Below are positions 1-12,664 of a DNA stretch of 64,000 bases, one piece after another (the stretch's first letter is position 1; each line of letters starts with the position of its first letter). Both the position numbers and the translations under genes were made by a program. Source of the DNA: Diphasiastrum complanatum (Eukaryota; Streptophyta; Lycopodiopsida; Lycopodiales; Lycopodiaceae); the NCBI GenBank assembly GCA_029204225.1, contig MU832215.1, positions 1-64,000 on the forward strand. Direction: 5' to 3'. The notes beneath the pieces were generated by a model that did not search any database, was not told the DNA's origin, and saw nothing but the letters and a program-made list of their open reading frames with translations.

Positions 1-895
1 AATGAGGTCGCCCAATGTACATCCCTCCCCTCCATCTCTCTGTATAACATGCTCCAGCTCGTCAATGTAAAGACCAAAAAGTGTAGGAGAGAGTGGACAT
101 CCTTGTTTGACCCCAATAGTACTAACCACCTCCAGTGAAATAACTCCTGATAGTCGGACCCCTGCCAACCACACGCCTATACAATGCTACTACTACTGCC
201 CTGTATAGTATCCTCCTAAAAGCCCCGATCGTGAAGTCTCAGTATCAATAGATGCCTAGGCACAGAATCAAAGGCCTTGCAAAAATCCACGAAGCAATAG
301 TATACACGTTCCCTCTTGGCCTTAGCGTCCTCAATAATGGACCTCAAAGTAAAGATATGATCCGATGTAGTATATCTCGGTTTGAAACCCGCCTGTCCAA
401 TGGCATAAAGTGATTTGGCATCCATCTTTGTACTAATCTCTAACTGTAGGATAGAACCATAGACTTTGGCGAAGAGGTGGCTGATCATAATGGTGCGGTA
501 GTTGTCAACTTTCACGGGGTCCCCGCCTTTATGGATAGGGTGAATGAGGTTGGTGGACCATGGAGATGGAAAATCAGAGGTGACAACTCGATTGAAAAGA
601 ATGGAGAGGAAGGGTGAGAGGATGTCAGGAGCATACTTTAGAGATTCAGCTTCTAGCTCATCAATGTCTTTGGCTTTATGAGAATGGAGTCATGTGATGG
701 CCTTCTCTATAAGGTCGTTAGTAAATATGGCAAAAGTATCCGTGACACAAGAGGTGGGAAGAAGAGGGATATCTGGGATGGTGTACAGTGATGTGGCATA
801 TGTGACCCAAGTGTTGAGGTCTGTAATCCGTGGTGGAGGTGATCGTGGAAGGAACTTCTTCCAGAACGAACCTGATGAGGAACTGTTATCTATGT
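1..895 (-). mobile_element. LINE ORF2 fragment (reverse transcriptase part)
   Basis: The minus strand encodes the region between endonuclease and RT plus the first half of the RT domain of the same LINE family seen at 10-25 kb. Recognisable motifs are FWKKFLPRS near 860-890, [10 protein letters not shown] near 490-510, the RT motif [13 protein letters not shown] near 250-300, and [18 protein letters not shown] near 55-120. In-frame breaks occur at about 215 and 515. The copy runs off the left edge, so the YADD motif is outside. The right (5') end near 895 is an ordinary 5' truncation without a CT tract. It is a dead copy. Confidence 0.85.
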
Positions 896-3388
896 ATTAG
901 TCGAATGCTCTCATGTTCCTTCTCTCTTTATCTGATACTCTTATTCATAGATTAACGTAGAATATCTGACGCAGAATGCATGGCTGTCACAGGGCGCCTA
1001 AATTATTCGCACTCTTCATGGTTGTCTACGACACCTACGTAAGATATTCTGCTAAGTTAAATGAATGATCTAACTATCTAGCAATTTGTTTGAATATCAA
1101 AAGATCGATCCTTAAAAATTATTGTTTCCATATCCATGTCGTCGCTTGCCACATGCATGCCATATCCTATCCATCACCATGCATCAAGGCAAGAATCTAT
1201 AAAATAGGGAGAAGGGCATGGAGAGAGGAGCCTTTTCATTCTTATCATGATGTGCTCCTCCTTGGTTTGAGGTTAGAATGTGTAGTGCTAGAATGCTAAT
1301 TTGCTTGATTTTTCATGCTTTGTGAGTAGCATTGTAGGAATGTCTATGTTTTCCTCAAAGTGAAGAAGAGGAAGAGACCTGAGTTTAACCTCATTGGACT
1401 TTAGGTCATTCTGTACTCCAATTCACAGACATAGCAAGTAAGAAAAAAGAACACAATTTTGATTTCTTGATTGCTATTGAACTGATAGACAATTGCTTAT
1501 AGCTTGCTAAGGATTGGAAGGCGACCTTGTAGGCTGTTTTCAAACTTTTGCTTTCCATTGATAGTATTTTTCGTTTTGAAAACCCGTGGAACGGAGTGTG
1601 GAAACCTATGAATGCTAAATCTTTCTTCATCCAGATGTTTGCATGAAAGAGCATGATCTTATTACTTGAGCATTGGACATTGCTGAGTGGGAAAGATAAG
1701 TGTTGATCCAGCAATGGCCCAGTCCTTGAGCAGCATGGAAACAAATCTGCTTTTCCCAGTGAAGGCCACTATGAGGAGGTGCCAGATGTTGGAAGCTGGA
1801 ACGCGTTTGGAAGCCCTGATTTGCGGCTCTGGCAGCGAAGGCTGTTGGCAAATGCTTTGAGCTTTGAGGCCGCATGATGGATCAATGAAATGCTTGATAG
1901 TGTAGACTCAATGAAGCAGGGTATAGTATCATTTCCCTGTGGCAGCAATGAGGCAAAAACGGGCGGCTGCAGCCATAGGACTGTAGCGACCAGAAGACAA
2001 AATGATCACGACCTAATTCCTCATGTATGCTTTCTCTTTGAAAGTTAAGATTAGGGTTTTTTGAATGGCCTCTATTTCCAAGAAGGTTGTGGCCTAACGG
2101 TTTGCATGTTATGCATGAATCTTTGTGTGTGTTACCTAAGCAAGCCCTTATAGGGTTTTGGTCGGCCTTGTCTAGTTTTTCATGTGAGAGGATATTTATG
2201 CATGAGACTGGATATTCTTTCACTGGCTACTCTAAATTGACTCTTCCAGTAATTGCATGGAAAACAGCTAGACCTAATAGTTGGTAACCATGGGTGAAAC
2301 CTATGATTGATTCAGGAGGAAGATATCGGAAAATCTACCTAATCCAACGGTTGAGAGTTGGAATTATCAATTCTCCAGGCCATAACCAGGGAAGGGTGTG
2401 AAGACATAATTTTGCTATCCTGACTGGCAGTCTGTGAACTGGGATCATGGATTTAGGGTTACGGCAAATTATTTTCGGAGTCTTTTCCAATTGGTACCTG
2501 GTAAACGAAAATTGGATTTCCTAGTACTATGCTAGATAGCAATTTAACTTTGGAGTAAAAATTCTCTCAAAATTGTGTTCGAGGATTTTTTTTTTATATA
2601 TACTACACATATTTTGTTTTCCTTTTCGGTCTTGAAAACATCGATGGTTTTGCTATTGCATTCTTAATGATTTCGGTCATTAAGATTGGCAACCAAAAGC
2701 TTTCAGTAAGATACTTGTTGAAGTTGAAATTCAATTGAACTAATGAAACAAGTGTTGCTAATAAATGGAGGTAATTCTTTATTCGACACATGGGTTTTTG
2801 TGGAATACAATAAAAGAAGTACCAAAATCCAAATTAATGAAAAGGAAAAAACGGCTTATCATTTACTATGTGTCTAAGGAAATTTCTAGTACCTTAGCTG
2901 ATAAAAATTTTTGGCGGACCGAAAAATCTAAGGGAGGAAGTGAAATGGACATCTGGGTTAGATAATGAGTTTGTTTTAATTTTTGAAGGGGACTTGCATA
3001 ATACCAGTTATGGAGCAAATTTCATAATAAAATTGTTAATGGGAATTCTTCTAATTGAATTCATATGTGATATCATATATGACCATGAGAATGACCGTAA
3101 ATTTTGATATGATTTGGATGGAAAAGAAGTTAGTGAACACATGGATCTTATTTAACCTATTACTACTAAAAAAAAAAAGTTTCCCTTAGAGGTCGTGGTC
3201 TCTGATGGAGGGATTAATAAAGCTTATTACTAACCACAGGAGGTTGACAGTGTGTCAACCATGTGTAAGAGTCTTCTTGTCGAATCACCTGTATACTATT
3301 GATACCGTTTCTCCCATTGTCATCTCACCGACACTAAATTTATGGATTCTCCAGTGTTTTGGTTGTCTCTGATATGTGCCTATACATG
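896..3388. other. Non-coding stretch, no gene recognised
   Basis: No ORF here resembles a known family and no splice-bounded exon homologous to E(z) was found. It is AT-rich with short homopolymers. If the E(z) gene continues to the left, as exon 5059-5819 requires, this is intron sequence. Confidence 0.5.
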
Positions 3389-3396
3389 GTATAAGG

Positions 3397-4153
3397 CATA
3401 GTTCCACTGCGTTTCTGGAAACACGGTTCAGAAACGCGTTTCTCGATTTTGGTAGCGTTTCTCAGAAATGTGTTTTTTTTTTTTGGATCTTTTTGTGGTC
3501 AATATGGGTATCAAATAAAAGCTCTAATTAAGAGCATTACATCTGTATAGTTTGCCGAATGTTTCGGGTACAGAATGGTCCAGTTTAGGTGCATTAATCC
3601 ATGTTGGGTTCTGTCAAGGATAAAAATTCAAAACTAACCTCTAGCCTGTTCATTATGATCACAGATGGTTCCAATGGGACAGAGACAGAAAACTGTAGAG
3701 CAATTGTACCTCGCTTTTTGCTTCGGGGGGCGCTGCCCACCCTGCACATGGGGGTCCAAATGCGCGCTGGTAAGGGCCCAATATTTATGCCCCCAACTGT
3801 ATGCCCATTGCACTCACATCTCCAGTGAAATGATTGCAAAAGTGATCATCATCCATAGAGTTGATAGCGCAAACTGTAGCATTAACATTTACTAAGAACC
3901 AAAGCAAATAACAACCACATAGCTACTAAAAATAAGATCTGTTTGTGCCCTATCTACTACACTTCTGAGAGGCAAAACGCTGGTTTGACCATTGCTCCCC
4001 TACAAAAAATTTCAGCCATAAGCTATGTTTCCCAAAAAAAAAAAACATTAAAAAAAAGAAAATTAACCACGTTTCTACATCAGAAACGTGTTCCTGAGAA
4101 ACGCGATATCAGAAACGCGCGCGATATCAGAAACGCGTTTCTGTGCAACTACG
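3397..4153. mobile_element. hAT-like non-autonomous element (MITE) 1
   Basis: A 757-bp element is flanked by the exact 8-bp direct repeat GTATAAGG (3389-3396 and 4154-4161). Its ends form short imperfect terminal inverted repeats, CATAGTTCCAC on the left and CGTAGTTGCAC on the right, 9 of 11 matching. An 8-bp target duplication with a terminal C is typical of the hAT superfamily. Just inside both ends lie repeated palindromic motifs built on AGAAACGCGTTTCT, like the subterminal transposase-binding repeats of hAT elements. There is no transposase ORF. The segment at about 3495-3605 is homologous, in inverse orientation, to the core of the element at 35677-36023. Confidence 0.8.
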
Positions 4154-4161
4154 GTATAAGG

Positions 4162-5058
4162 ATTCTAGATTGATTCTTTGGATCTCTAGAATATTGGATA
4201 AGGCGGTTAAGGATTTTCTGGAAGGAAGAGCTGGTGGTATGGGACATCAGTAATTTTGGAAAGCAAATTCTAGGATTGTAAAGATCTGATTATCAATGGC
4301 CTATTTTAGTACCTAGTCGCGATATGGGAAAGAGAAGACCATTGGTACATTGTTATGGGTATTTTGTGAAATTTTGAGGCTTAGTCCGGATCCCAATGTG
4401 GGTTATCACATAATTTACAAAATCAGGAAAACCTTAAAGCTATTCCTTACTTCCTCTTATGCATAGATCATCATGCTTTTTGACCATTTTCTTGTGCTAA
4501 TGCTAATTTCTACTTGTAAGCAAAGCTACATTGGATGGCTCTCAGCCCTTTCATTAAGTGGCATAGATGAGAACCAGACAGGCGTTAGTTCCAAGCTACT
4601 GCTACTGGGAAGACTCATTTGGTGGAGCTAGCATGATTTATAGCCGATATATATGTCTATTGCCTGGTTGATCATGGGGAACTCACCCCTGTCCTGATTT
4701 ATGAGTTCATGCATTAGGTCTTCTGGGCATTTCAGTTCATAGACAATTATGTTTACATTTCTGGCGAACTTACCTTCGATTCAGGTAGGTAAGAGTGTGT
4801 CCAAGGTGTTGTGTTGTAATAAGGCAAGTGATCACACTTGGATAGTCATCTATACCAAGTCTAAGTACAATATATAACAATTGTAATTTCTGTCTCCAGC
4901 TCTAGAAAAATGAAACTTTGAAATCATGAAACTTTCATCTGGAAAATTGCAGCAAGCAGATGAACAAGTTTCAAACCTAGAAGCAACCAAACTTAAGCAG
5001 ATTTTGAAAGAAAAGGAAGTCTTCCAATCAGGACTTTAACAGGTCAAAAACAGCTTAC
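4162..5058. other. Non-coding intron stretch
   Basis: This sequence lies immediately downstream, in the minus sense, of the splice donor of the 5059-5819 exon. I looked for the next expected E(z) exon, encoding a Cys-Leu-Ile-Ala-Arg-Asn-like block, and did not find it. Nothing else is recognisable. Confidence 0.55.
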
Positions 5059-5819
5059 CTATTTCTTCCAAATATTTGTATGCCCTTTTCAAACAAGCCT
5101 CTTTCCAGAGGACTCCAGCTGCTAGCCTTACTAGGCTTGAAAGTTCCCCCAAAACAATCTTTTCCAGGAGAATTTTTACGTGACTTTGATTCTGGAGATA
5201 ATTTAGGGCTCCATTCTTCCACTTTAAATGAAACACCAGTTACCTCTCCCCGTTTCGCTCTGCTTTCCCCTATTGACGACAGACGCTTCCTTGATGGCTT
5301 ATCGTCGAGCATACGATCACCTCTCCTTGATGCAGCTCTTGACTTATGAATTTGCTTGGACGATGATACTACCTCAGAATCCAGGCTAGAGGGTTCTTGA
5401 AAACCGGTACTGCCACTCTTCTTTGGTGTGGTATCAGCTGTTTCGACATATAATGTTTCTGAAGTTTTATCGGTATGCTTGACTTGGCAGAGGTCTTTTG
5501 TTTCTCCACGGTTTGTTTTATCTACATTTCTTTTGAGAAGTCTTCTCAAAACGGTGAGTCTTTTGTCCTTTATCCCTTTTCTAGGTAAATCTCTCTGCTT
5601 TGGTGATGGTCGCCCAGCTGCAAGTTCTGCTGGGCCTTTTGTTGATGTGGTTGCTGAATAAGGAACACATTCATTTCTCCCTGCATTACTAAGTTTTCCT
5701 GGATCAGAATGAGACTTCAAGCTCCTTTTGGAGGAAGCAGAATGACCCCGACCTTTACAGAATGCATCTGCACCTATACTTGTACTTTCATGTTCTTTCC
5801 CTTGAATTTCCATTTTCAT
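5059..5819 (-). CDS. E(z): E(z) exon: basic linker and start of second SANT-like domain
   Basis: The 761-bp exon begins after the acceptor TTTTACTAG at 5820 and ends before a GTAAGC donor at 5058. It encodes about 253 residues starting [12 protein letters not shown]. Most of it is a low-complexity, Ser/Lys/Arg-rich, presumably disordered linker with nuclear-localisation-like clusters such as [11 protein letters not shown] and KPSRKR. The last 20 residues, [19 protein letters not shown] plus a split codon, match the beginning of the second SANT-like domain of plant E(z) proteins. The split codon (AG + next exon) needs a following exon starting with a pyrimidine and a Cys codon, as in the family; it is not in this window. 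Confidence 0.88.
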
Positions 5820-8800
5820 CTAGTAAAACCCACAGAACTTCCCATCAGATTCGAAAACGCCTTTTTGTAGTAAGATAACTAGCAAGATCTACTTACTACT
5901 TGATCAACATATACTACCTACTGCATGTTGTGCAGTACTAAGGCTAACTTACCCAGAAACACAAGTTTTCTGCATGAAAGGGTAGCACACACTCGCATGT
6001 CTAGTGACAAAAATGAAGAAAAATTCATGATCAAGCCTAAATAGAAAGCTTCTATGGGGCATCTCATGAGTCATGACATAAAACAGATCCATCAAAAAAA
6101 TAATGGTCTTGGGCAAGTAAGAAGCTAGTTATTGTTACCCAGAAGGCTTGCAAGTCTCTCACAGAAAACAGATAGTTCCAATTATTTAAACTAAGCACAA
6201 AATAGACTAGAAAAAGCTTTTCTTTGTTTGGGACAAAAGTTAAGTATGACGGTAAAAGCCAATTCATGAGAAATACTTCATTCAACCTTGACTGAACAAC
6301 AGAAAGGATAGACAGTTTACAAGGAGCCAACACTGAGGTCCACAAGGAGTAGCCATATCTGGCTCAGGGTTACTCCAGGCTGGTTGTCTGTCACTCTGCA
6401 TCAGCCGGACATATAAAATCAGAAAGTAAAGATGTGCACTTAACATCTTCAAGGATAATTATTGACAATCATAACACCGTTCAGAAGAGAAATATATCAC
6501 CATATATGTTTTGAAAGAACAAGCATAAAGAATGAACCTTACAGGCAAAACAACGGGCTGAGAACAACCGTGTAAACGGCAGTCAAATACCTGAAAATCA
6601 GAAAATTTAGAATCGATGTTTCAATTTGCTGATAGCAATCATCGGTATAAGAAATGCCTCTGCAACCTCAGAGATGCAACGCCAGATAGGAGTAGAAGGT
6701 AGTAGTTGCACTTGCAACATGTTCCTAATTTAATCAATTTCCAAAAGAAAGCTATCTGCCTAACATCTCTACTCAAAAATAGAAATCTGGCAGGTACGAA
6801 TGGCTGAAAGTCCAGAATCTGGGCACCAGAGAGAGGAAACCAGCTTACAAAGCACAATTCAAGTTGACAAGAAGATGCACATGAAGATATGAAGTTGTAC
6901 CAAGCAGCGACGGCAAAAGAGTTTATCAAAGGAATCCATTGCAGAGGACAAGTCTTTTGCAAGGAATTTATCATCATCCATGCAAGCTGCCCTGTGAGTA
7001 TCAGGGGACTCCAGTATATCAGGATCGTTTTTAGTCCGAAATTCACTCGGAGGTGATGAGGATTGGCTGATGCTAGACTTTGGAGTCCCTGTCTTTTCTT
7101 GCAGTACTGCTTGTGTCGTGCCTTCAAATTCCCTTCTTAGTACTTCATACCTTGCCTGTTGTATAGATAACTTGAGGGTCAGATCTGGCAGAACATGCAA
7201 ACAAGCTCACATGTCTGAAAATAAGAGAACAGCATCAATCTACAGATTCATGGTCACAAGGGTTTACCATCATAATATCAAAACCCTGTAGAGCTTTATA
7301 ATCACTTAAAAAGCTTTTCAAAAGGCAAATTATCAGTATGGACGGCAAACAGATTCTGTGCAACTATATAAAGAACTCCATCAATGAAGACACAAAAATT
7401 TCCAATTTTGTGCTACTAAGATATCTCAAGCGTCAGAAAGGCACTCAATCAAATGTTTCAAAAGGTAAATTGAATATCAGTGTGGACGACAAACAGATTC
7501 TGTGCAACTATATAAGGAGCTCCATCAATGAAAATACAAAAATTTCCAACTTAGTGCAACTAAGATATCTCAAACATCAAAAAAGCACACAATCAAATTT
7601 TAAAAACATTTTCTATATGTTTACATTGAAAGCCAAAAAAAGGGTCACAGATTAATAAGATCTGGAAACAGCAAACCTAGAGATTTGTTCAAAGCTGTAA
7701 AAAAGAACATCAAAAGACGTGCCATCTCCCTACCTTTATAGAATCCACTGGTGAAGCCCTAGAGGATCACGCATACCATGGCCTATGTGCTACAACACCC
7801 CCACTCATGTACTTAGCTCCCACTTTACTGCTTGTTTGGTGATTAAACACGTTTCCAATATGGTACTTTTTACTTGACAAGTTGTTTGACTTTCTAAAGC
7901 AAAAAGCATGTTCGTATCGCTGCATATGTGAGCCCTTCCGATTATTAGAGGCCAACTCATCGTTGCTGCATAATGTCACTGGCACTTGCTCTTTGCAGTA
8001 GTATGTTTCAGTTTCCATTGTACATCATGCATACAGATGTTAAGGCCTTCTGTCTTAGCAACACTGTTACCTCTTTGGCTACCATAGTAGCCAACAGTAA
8101 AGAGGTTGGATATAATGGATGCACGTTACAAAGCATGCTTTGATGGTATTATTTCTCCTCTTACACTCTATGCAGTTCCCACCTCATCATCTCTCGTATT
8201 GGAGACTGTTCCCATAGATGGAACGCCCTCCTACCTTCACTTTTTTCCCCTCCATCTGCATCCATGGTTCAGTATGTCTCCTGTCTCCATTGGTTGTTCA
8301 ACGTTGGAGTATCAAGCATCTTTACCTTATGCATACACTGGCATGGCAACACAATTGTCAGTTTTGCATCACGCTATACATAAAAGCCAGTTTTGTCATA
8401 TGCCACACAATATCACTAGACACCTAGGTCCAGGAGTAGTATGCTCTCCCAAGACCAGAGAATTACCACATTATGTGGTAGGGTAAATCTTGCCAAGTTA
8501 TACAACACCTCATGGAGACCCAATTAAGTTTGGGCTGCTGATATACAGGACCTGCATGCTTTAGGTATACAGGCCCTGTGTTCATTGGGTCAAGCAGGTT
8601 CATCCCGCAGTACATCATATCTTCACAATGACATGTTATGATTTAGAAGGCTAGACAGGGAGGGGACACCTTCATTGCTGAGATATTGACTTCAGAAGAG
8701 CTTTCAATTCTATTCCATTCCATTCAGTGGCTTGATACAATGACTGTAAGAATTGGATCTTCCAATGGAAACCATTCTTGAGATAATGGCACTAGATGAG

Positions 8801-11800
8801 AGGATGATACAAAGCTTCGAATCACAGGAATTTCAAAGGAGGCATACTATAGGGATGAAGCAAGAATGCCCAGTCACCAAGCATTTTGATCTTTATATTC
8901 ACAAGATGTTATGTAGCTTAGAAGGTATTCTTCTTTCCATTCTTTTATAGGTAAATAAGGTGGATGTTGTTTCATCCTCTCAAGAGGGACCACATGCACA
9001 CAGCGGCACTTCTGTGACCTAAAAAAATTCCAGGTGAATTATTCAAAGATAAAAGACAATGAGCTTCAATACTTCTCGTTCTTCTATGAATTCACTAAGG
9101 CCATACCTTAAAGACCAACTTCTGGAGGTGGTATCATCATAAATCTATCTAGGAGTGCAGTTCTTAGCCCCATTCTTCAACATGAAAGCCCACAGCTATT
9201 TTCAAAGTTGGAAAGAGATATTTCTCCCCAGTCACTATATCATAAGGAGTAATCCCATCAAAGCCAAAGCATAAGCTGACTGACTGAAAAGCAATCCTTC
9301 GTCTTCAGGAAAAAAAGAGCATTAAAAAGGAGGAAGTAATAGTTGTGAGGTTTACATACTTTTTCCAAGCTCATTGAGCTCTATATTGTTGACAAATGCC
9401 TTGGGTTCTCATAGCATGAATAATGTGAAGATACGTACCTCCACTTCACTGCCTCTGGCTCCAATGCAGTCAGCAAGCAATTTCAGCACTGATTTGTTTA
9501 ATCCGTGCTCTTCAATAGTTCCCCTGCATCATATGACTCTTAAAAATTTCAGACTTAACAAAACAATGCTTCATAGTATCTTAGAAAGATGCAGAGACCA
9601 TAGTAAGATGCTGACATGAAAAGGTTCATGCAAGAGATCAAAAGATGGCGATCTTCAAGACATTAAAACAGCTTCTGTATGCAATTTCACCTCATGTGAC
9701 ATGTGTCTAACTCCTCTAGGTGCATGGAATATTTCATGAGACAATTAGCAAATATTTTCTTTTGAGATTTTAGGAGTAATAAAAGTTTCAATAAAAAAAT
9801 GTCTCTGGAGAGTAGTAATGTTCACGTTTTTTGAGTATGTTACCCTTTTATCATGTGTGATTGAGGTTCCCCCTCCAAATGGAACTTCATCAAAGTTGTG
9901 CAAGCAGATCATGCCAAATATAAGGCATCTCTGGAGTTTTAATTGTAAAAAAACGAAAAACCCTAAACTTATCCAGAAAGGAAATCGCTAAGGAAAATTA
10001 CAAAACATGCTACAACGAGAATAGTCATTCATGTACTAGAATGTTTGAAATGCAGCAAAGACATTTTTACAAGCTGACTGACTGTTAGAATTGAGAAGTA
10101 AAATATGCATTTACGAAATATGTAGAACACTGCAATCAAAAGATCGTGAGTAACCAATCTTGCATTTGTCAACAAAACAAAGAAGCTCATGTCTTGGCGA
10201 GGGTATAAATTGGTAGGCACATAAAATGCTCGAGAGATATTGAACAGTCAGTACTGTCCTTATTAATTAGACACATGGCTTTAACCATAATCAACCTGAA
10301 GATTTTCAGAACACGAAACTATAAAGAAGTGAAAATGATGGAAGCAAGACCCTGCCAACGAGTTCCTTTCATTGATGAAGTCACGTCATAAATAGGCCTC
10401 TCCAAGCTTGTCATTGACTATTAAACTAGTAGCCAGACAAGGATTCAAGTCCCAACCTCTCCTTCCTACGCCGGAACCATCGCTCAAACTCAAAGAATTG
10501 GAGGACAAACTTGAGAAGCAGAAGGAAGAGACTCTTTCATGGCTGATAATTCTCAAAAAAGGTAATAAAACAAGTGCCCCTGTTTCTTCAGTTATTTCAG
10601 CCACTCTTTCAAAACAGAAATCTAGGGAGCAAAAACCACTTAATATTAGAGTAAGAGGCATTGCGGATACCCAAAATGCCCATGAAGAAGCCAAAAATTT
10701 CCTTGATACTACAATTGAGCATCATCTCTAGCATGATCTTGATTCAGCTTGGAGAACAACGAGGGATAATGCTACCCTGATTATCGGCTTTCAATACCTA
10801 GAAAGCCATCGGGATGCTTTACGTAGTAAGGCCAAACTACGAGGTTCACAAATTTATATGGATGATGATCTCACATACATACAGGTGAAAGAGAGGCATA
10901 AGGCCTTCCAAGAAGCTAAAGCCACAGATAGACAGGTTATTTACAAGGATGGTCGAATCCAATACATTGACAATGCGTCTAAAGATTCCATGAAATTGGG
11001 GGAATTGGGGAGCTCGGTATTGGGAGTATACCAGGTTGCACTTATGATATGAGAAATGCTTCTACTACGACGAGATCTCCAGCCTTCTTCTCACGTTATT
11101 CCAAACACACAGCTTCATATCACCTCTTTCTTCTCCAGACGGCACTCACGACTAGATCCAGATTCAGAGGATGATGTGAAAACTGATGATCTGACTTCTC
11201 AAAGAGCTCAGAAACAGCGCACCTCCCAGCATTACCGTACAGCCAGACCTACTCATCTTAGCTTGAGGAGTCACATTCGACGTCGGCATCCTACCTTACC
11301 TCCTACTGCAGCTCAAATTACATCCTTTTTCAGCAACAACAGTAGCTACATTTCCACCATGTCAGGACATGATCATGCATACTTATTTCTTGTGTACACA
11401 TTTATGGTTCCTTGATAATTAGTTTTTGTACTTAGATTTACATTACATGCTTTTTTCCTTACAGTTTTGGAGACGTTATCATATGCTCCCATTTGTTCCA
11501 CATACTTGACATGTACTTATTCATCTTATATGCCTTTGGCATGGAAAAGACATTAATAAAGCTTTCTTTCTTTCTTTCTCTCCACCATCCGCCATGCGCC
11601 CCCCCCCTCTCCAAACAAACACGCTCATCCATGCTAACATGGCAGTTGCGGGTCCTGATGCAACTACTGATGTGGCAGCACTTCTTGTTCCTGATGTGCC
11701 TCCAACATTGCCTACTCTTCTTACCACTCCTATCGCCCCAGCAACCTATCCTTAAGTTATTGGATCCGGTCTGCGCTCCATCCAAGGCCACCAAACTGTA

Positions 11801-12593
11801 TGCTTCTTGGCAGGTTGAACAATTACATTTGGAGTTTCAGGCTATGAAGCAAGAGATTTTCCAGCTTAAATCAACAGTGGTTGCTCTTGTTGGCGAAAGA
11901 AGCATTTGTTTTGGCATGAGATGGAGTCTGAGGAGCATTTTATCTTTAGATGCCCTGTATGGGCGATATCACTGCTTGTTTCGAGACAGGCCTACCACTA
12001 CGCTCTCTCATAGCCTATGAGGACCCACGATGTGTTGCTCTAATGGTACGCGAGATGTTCATACTGCGGAGATATTTATACGGGATATCCCAGCATTTTA
12101 CCTCATAGCCATTGATTATATCCTTCTTTACTAGGTGGAGATCGCGTGATTTAGTGCCTGAGGATGAGGATTTTGACGACGATAAGGATGATAGCCACTT
12201 ACATGCTCATAGAGATCAGAGACAGTGTACTTCCCATCATCACGTTGCCACCAAGATCACCAGACATCATACACAGAGACGTACTACTACTAGACATGCT
12301 CATGCTCATAGACGACACCAGCAGGCTCCAGTGCTTTCTCATGTTGCGACTCGCAATACATCTTTCTACAGCAGCAGCACAGCAGCAGCAGCATCAGCAC
12401 AGTCTTGACATCTTGACATGGATACATAGGATATTATGCACACATCCTCTCGCATACATGTCTATTTTAGTTTGTACTAGACGTTTTCTTTATTACAGTT
12501 TTGGAGACGTTTTATACGCTCCCATGGTTATTACATACTTGACATGTACTTCATTAGTCTTATATGCCTTTTGGCATGGAAAAGACATTAATA

Positions 12594-12664
<71 letters not shown>

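Noticed and set aside
1406-2287. Several 66-113 codon ORFs at 1.4-2.3 kb
   Set aside because: They overlap on both strands and have no domain, splice logic or conserved motif; treated as chance.
5080-5661. Plus-strand ORFs at 5080-5349 and 5428-5661
   Set aside because: They are shadows of the minus-strand E(z) exon at 5059-5819, which has splice sites and family motifs.
8106-8486. 126-codon plus ORF in an E(z) intron
   Set aside because: No recognisable domain and a second overlapping frame of similar length; no evidence of a gene.
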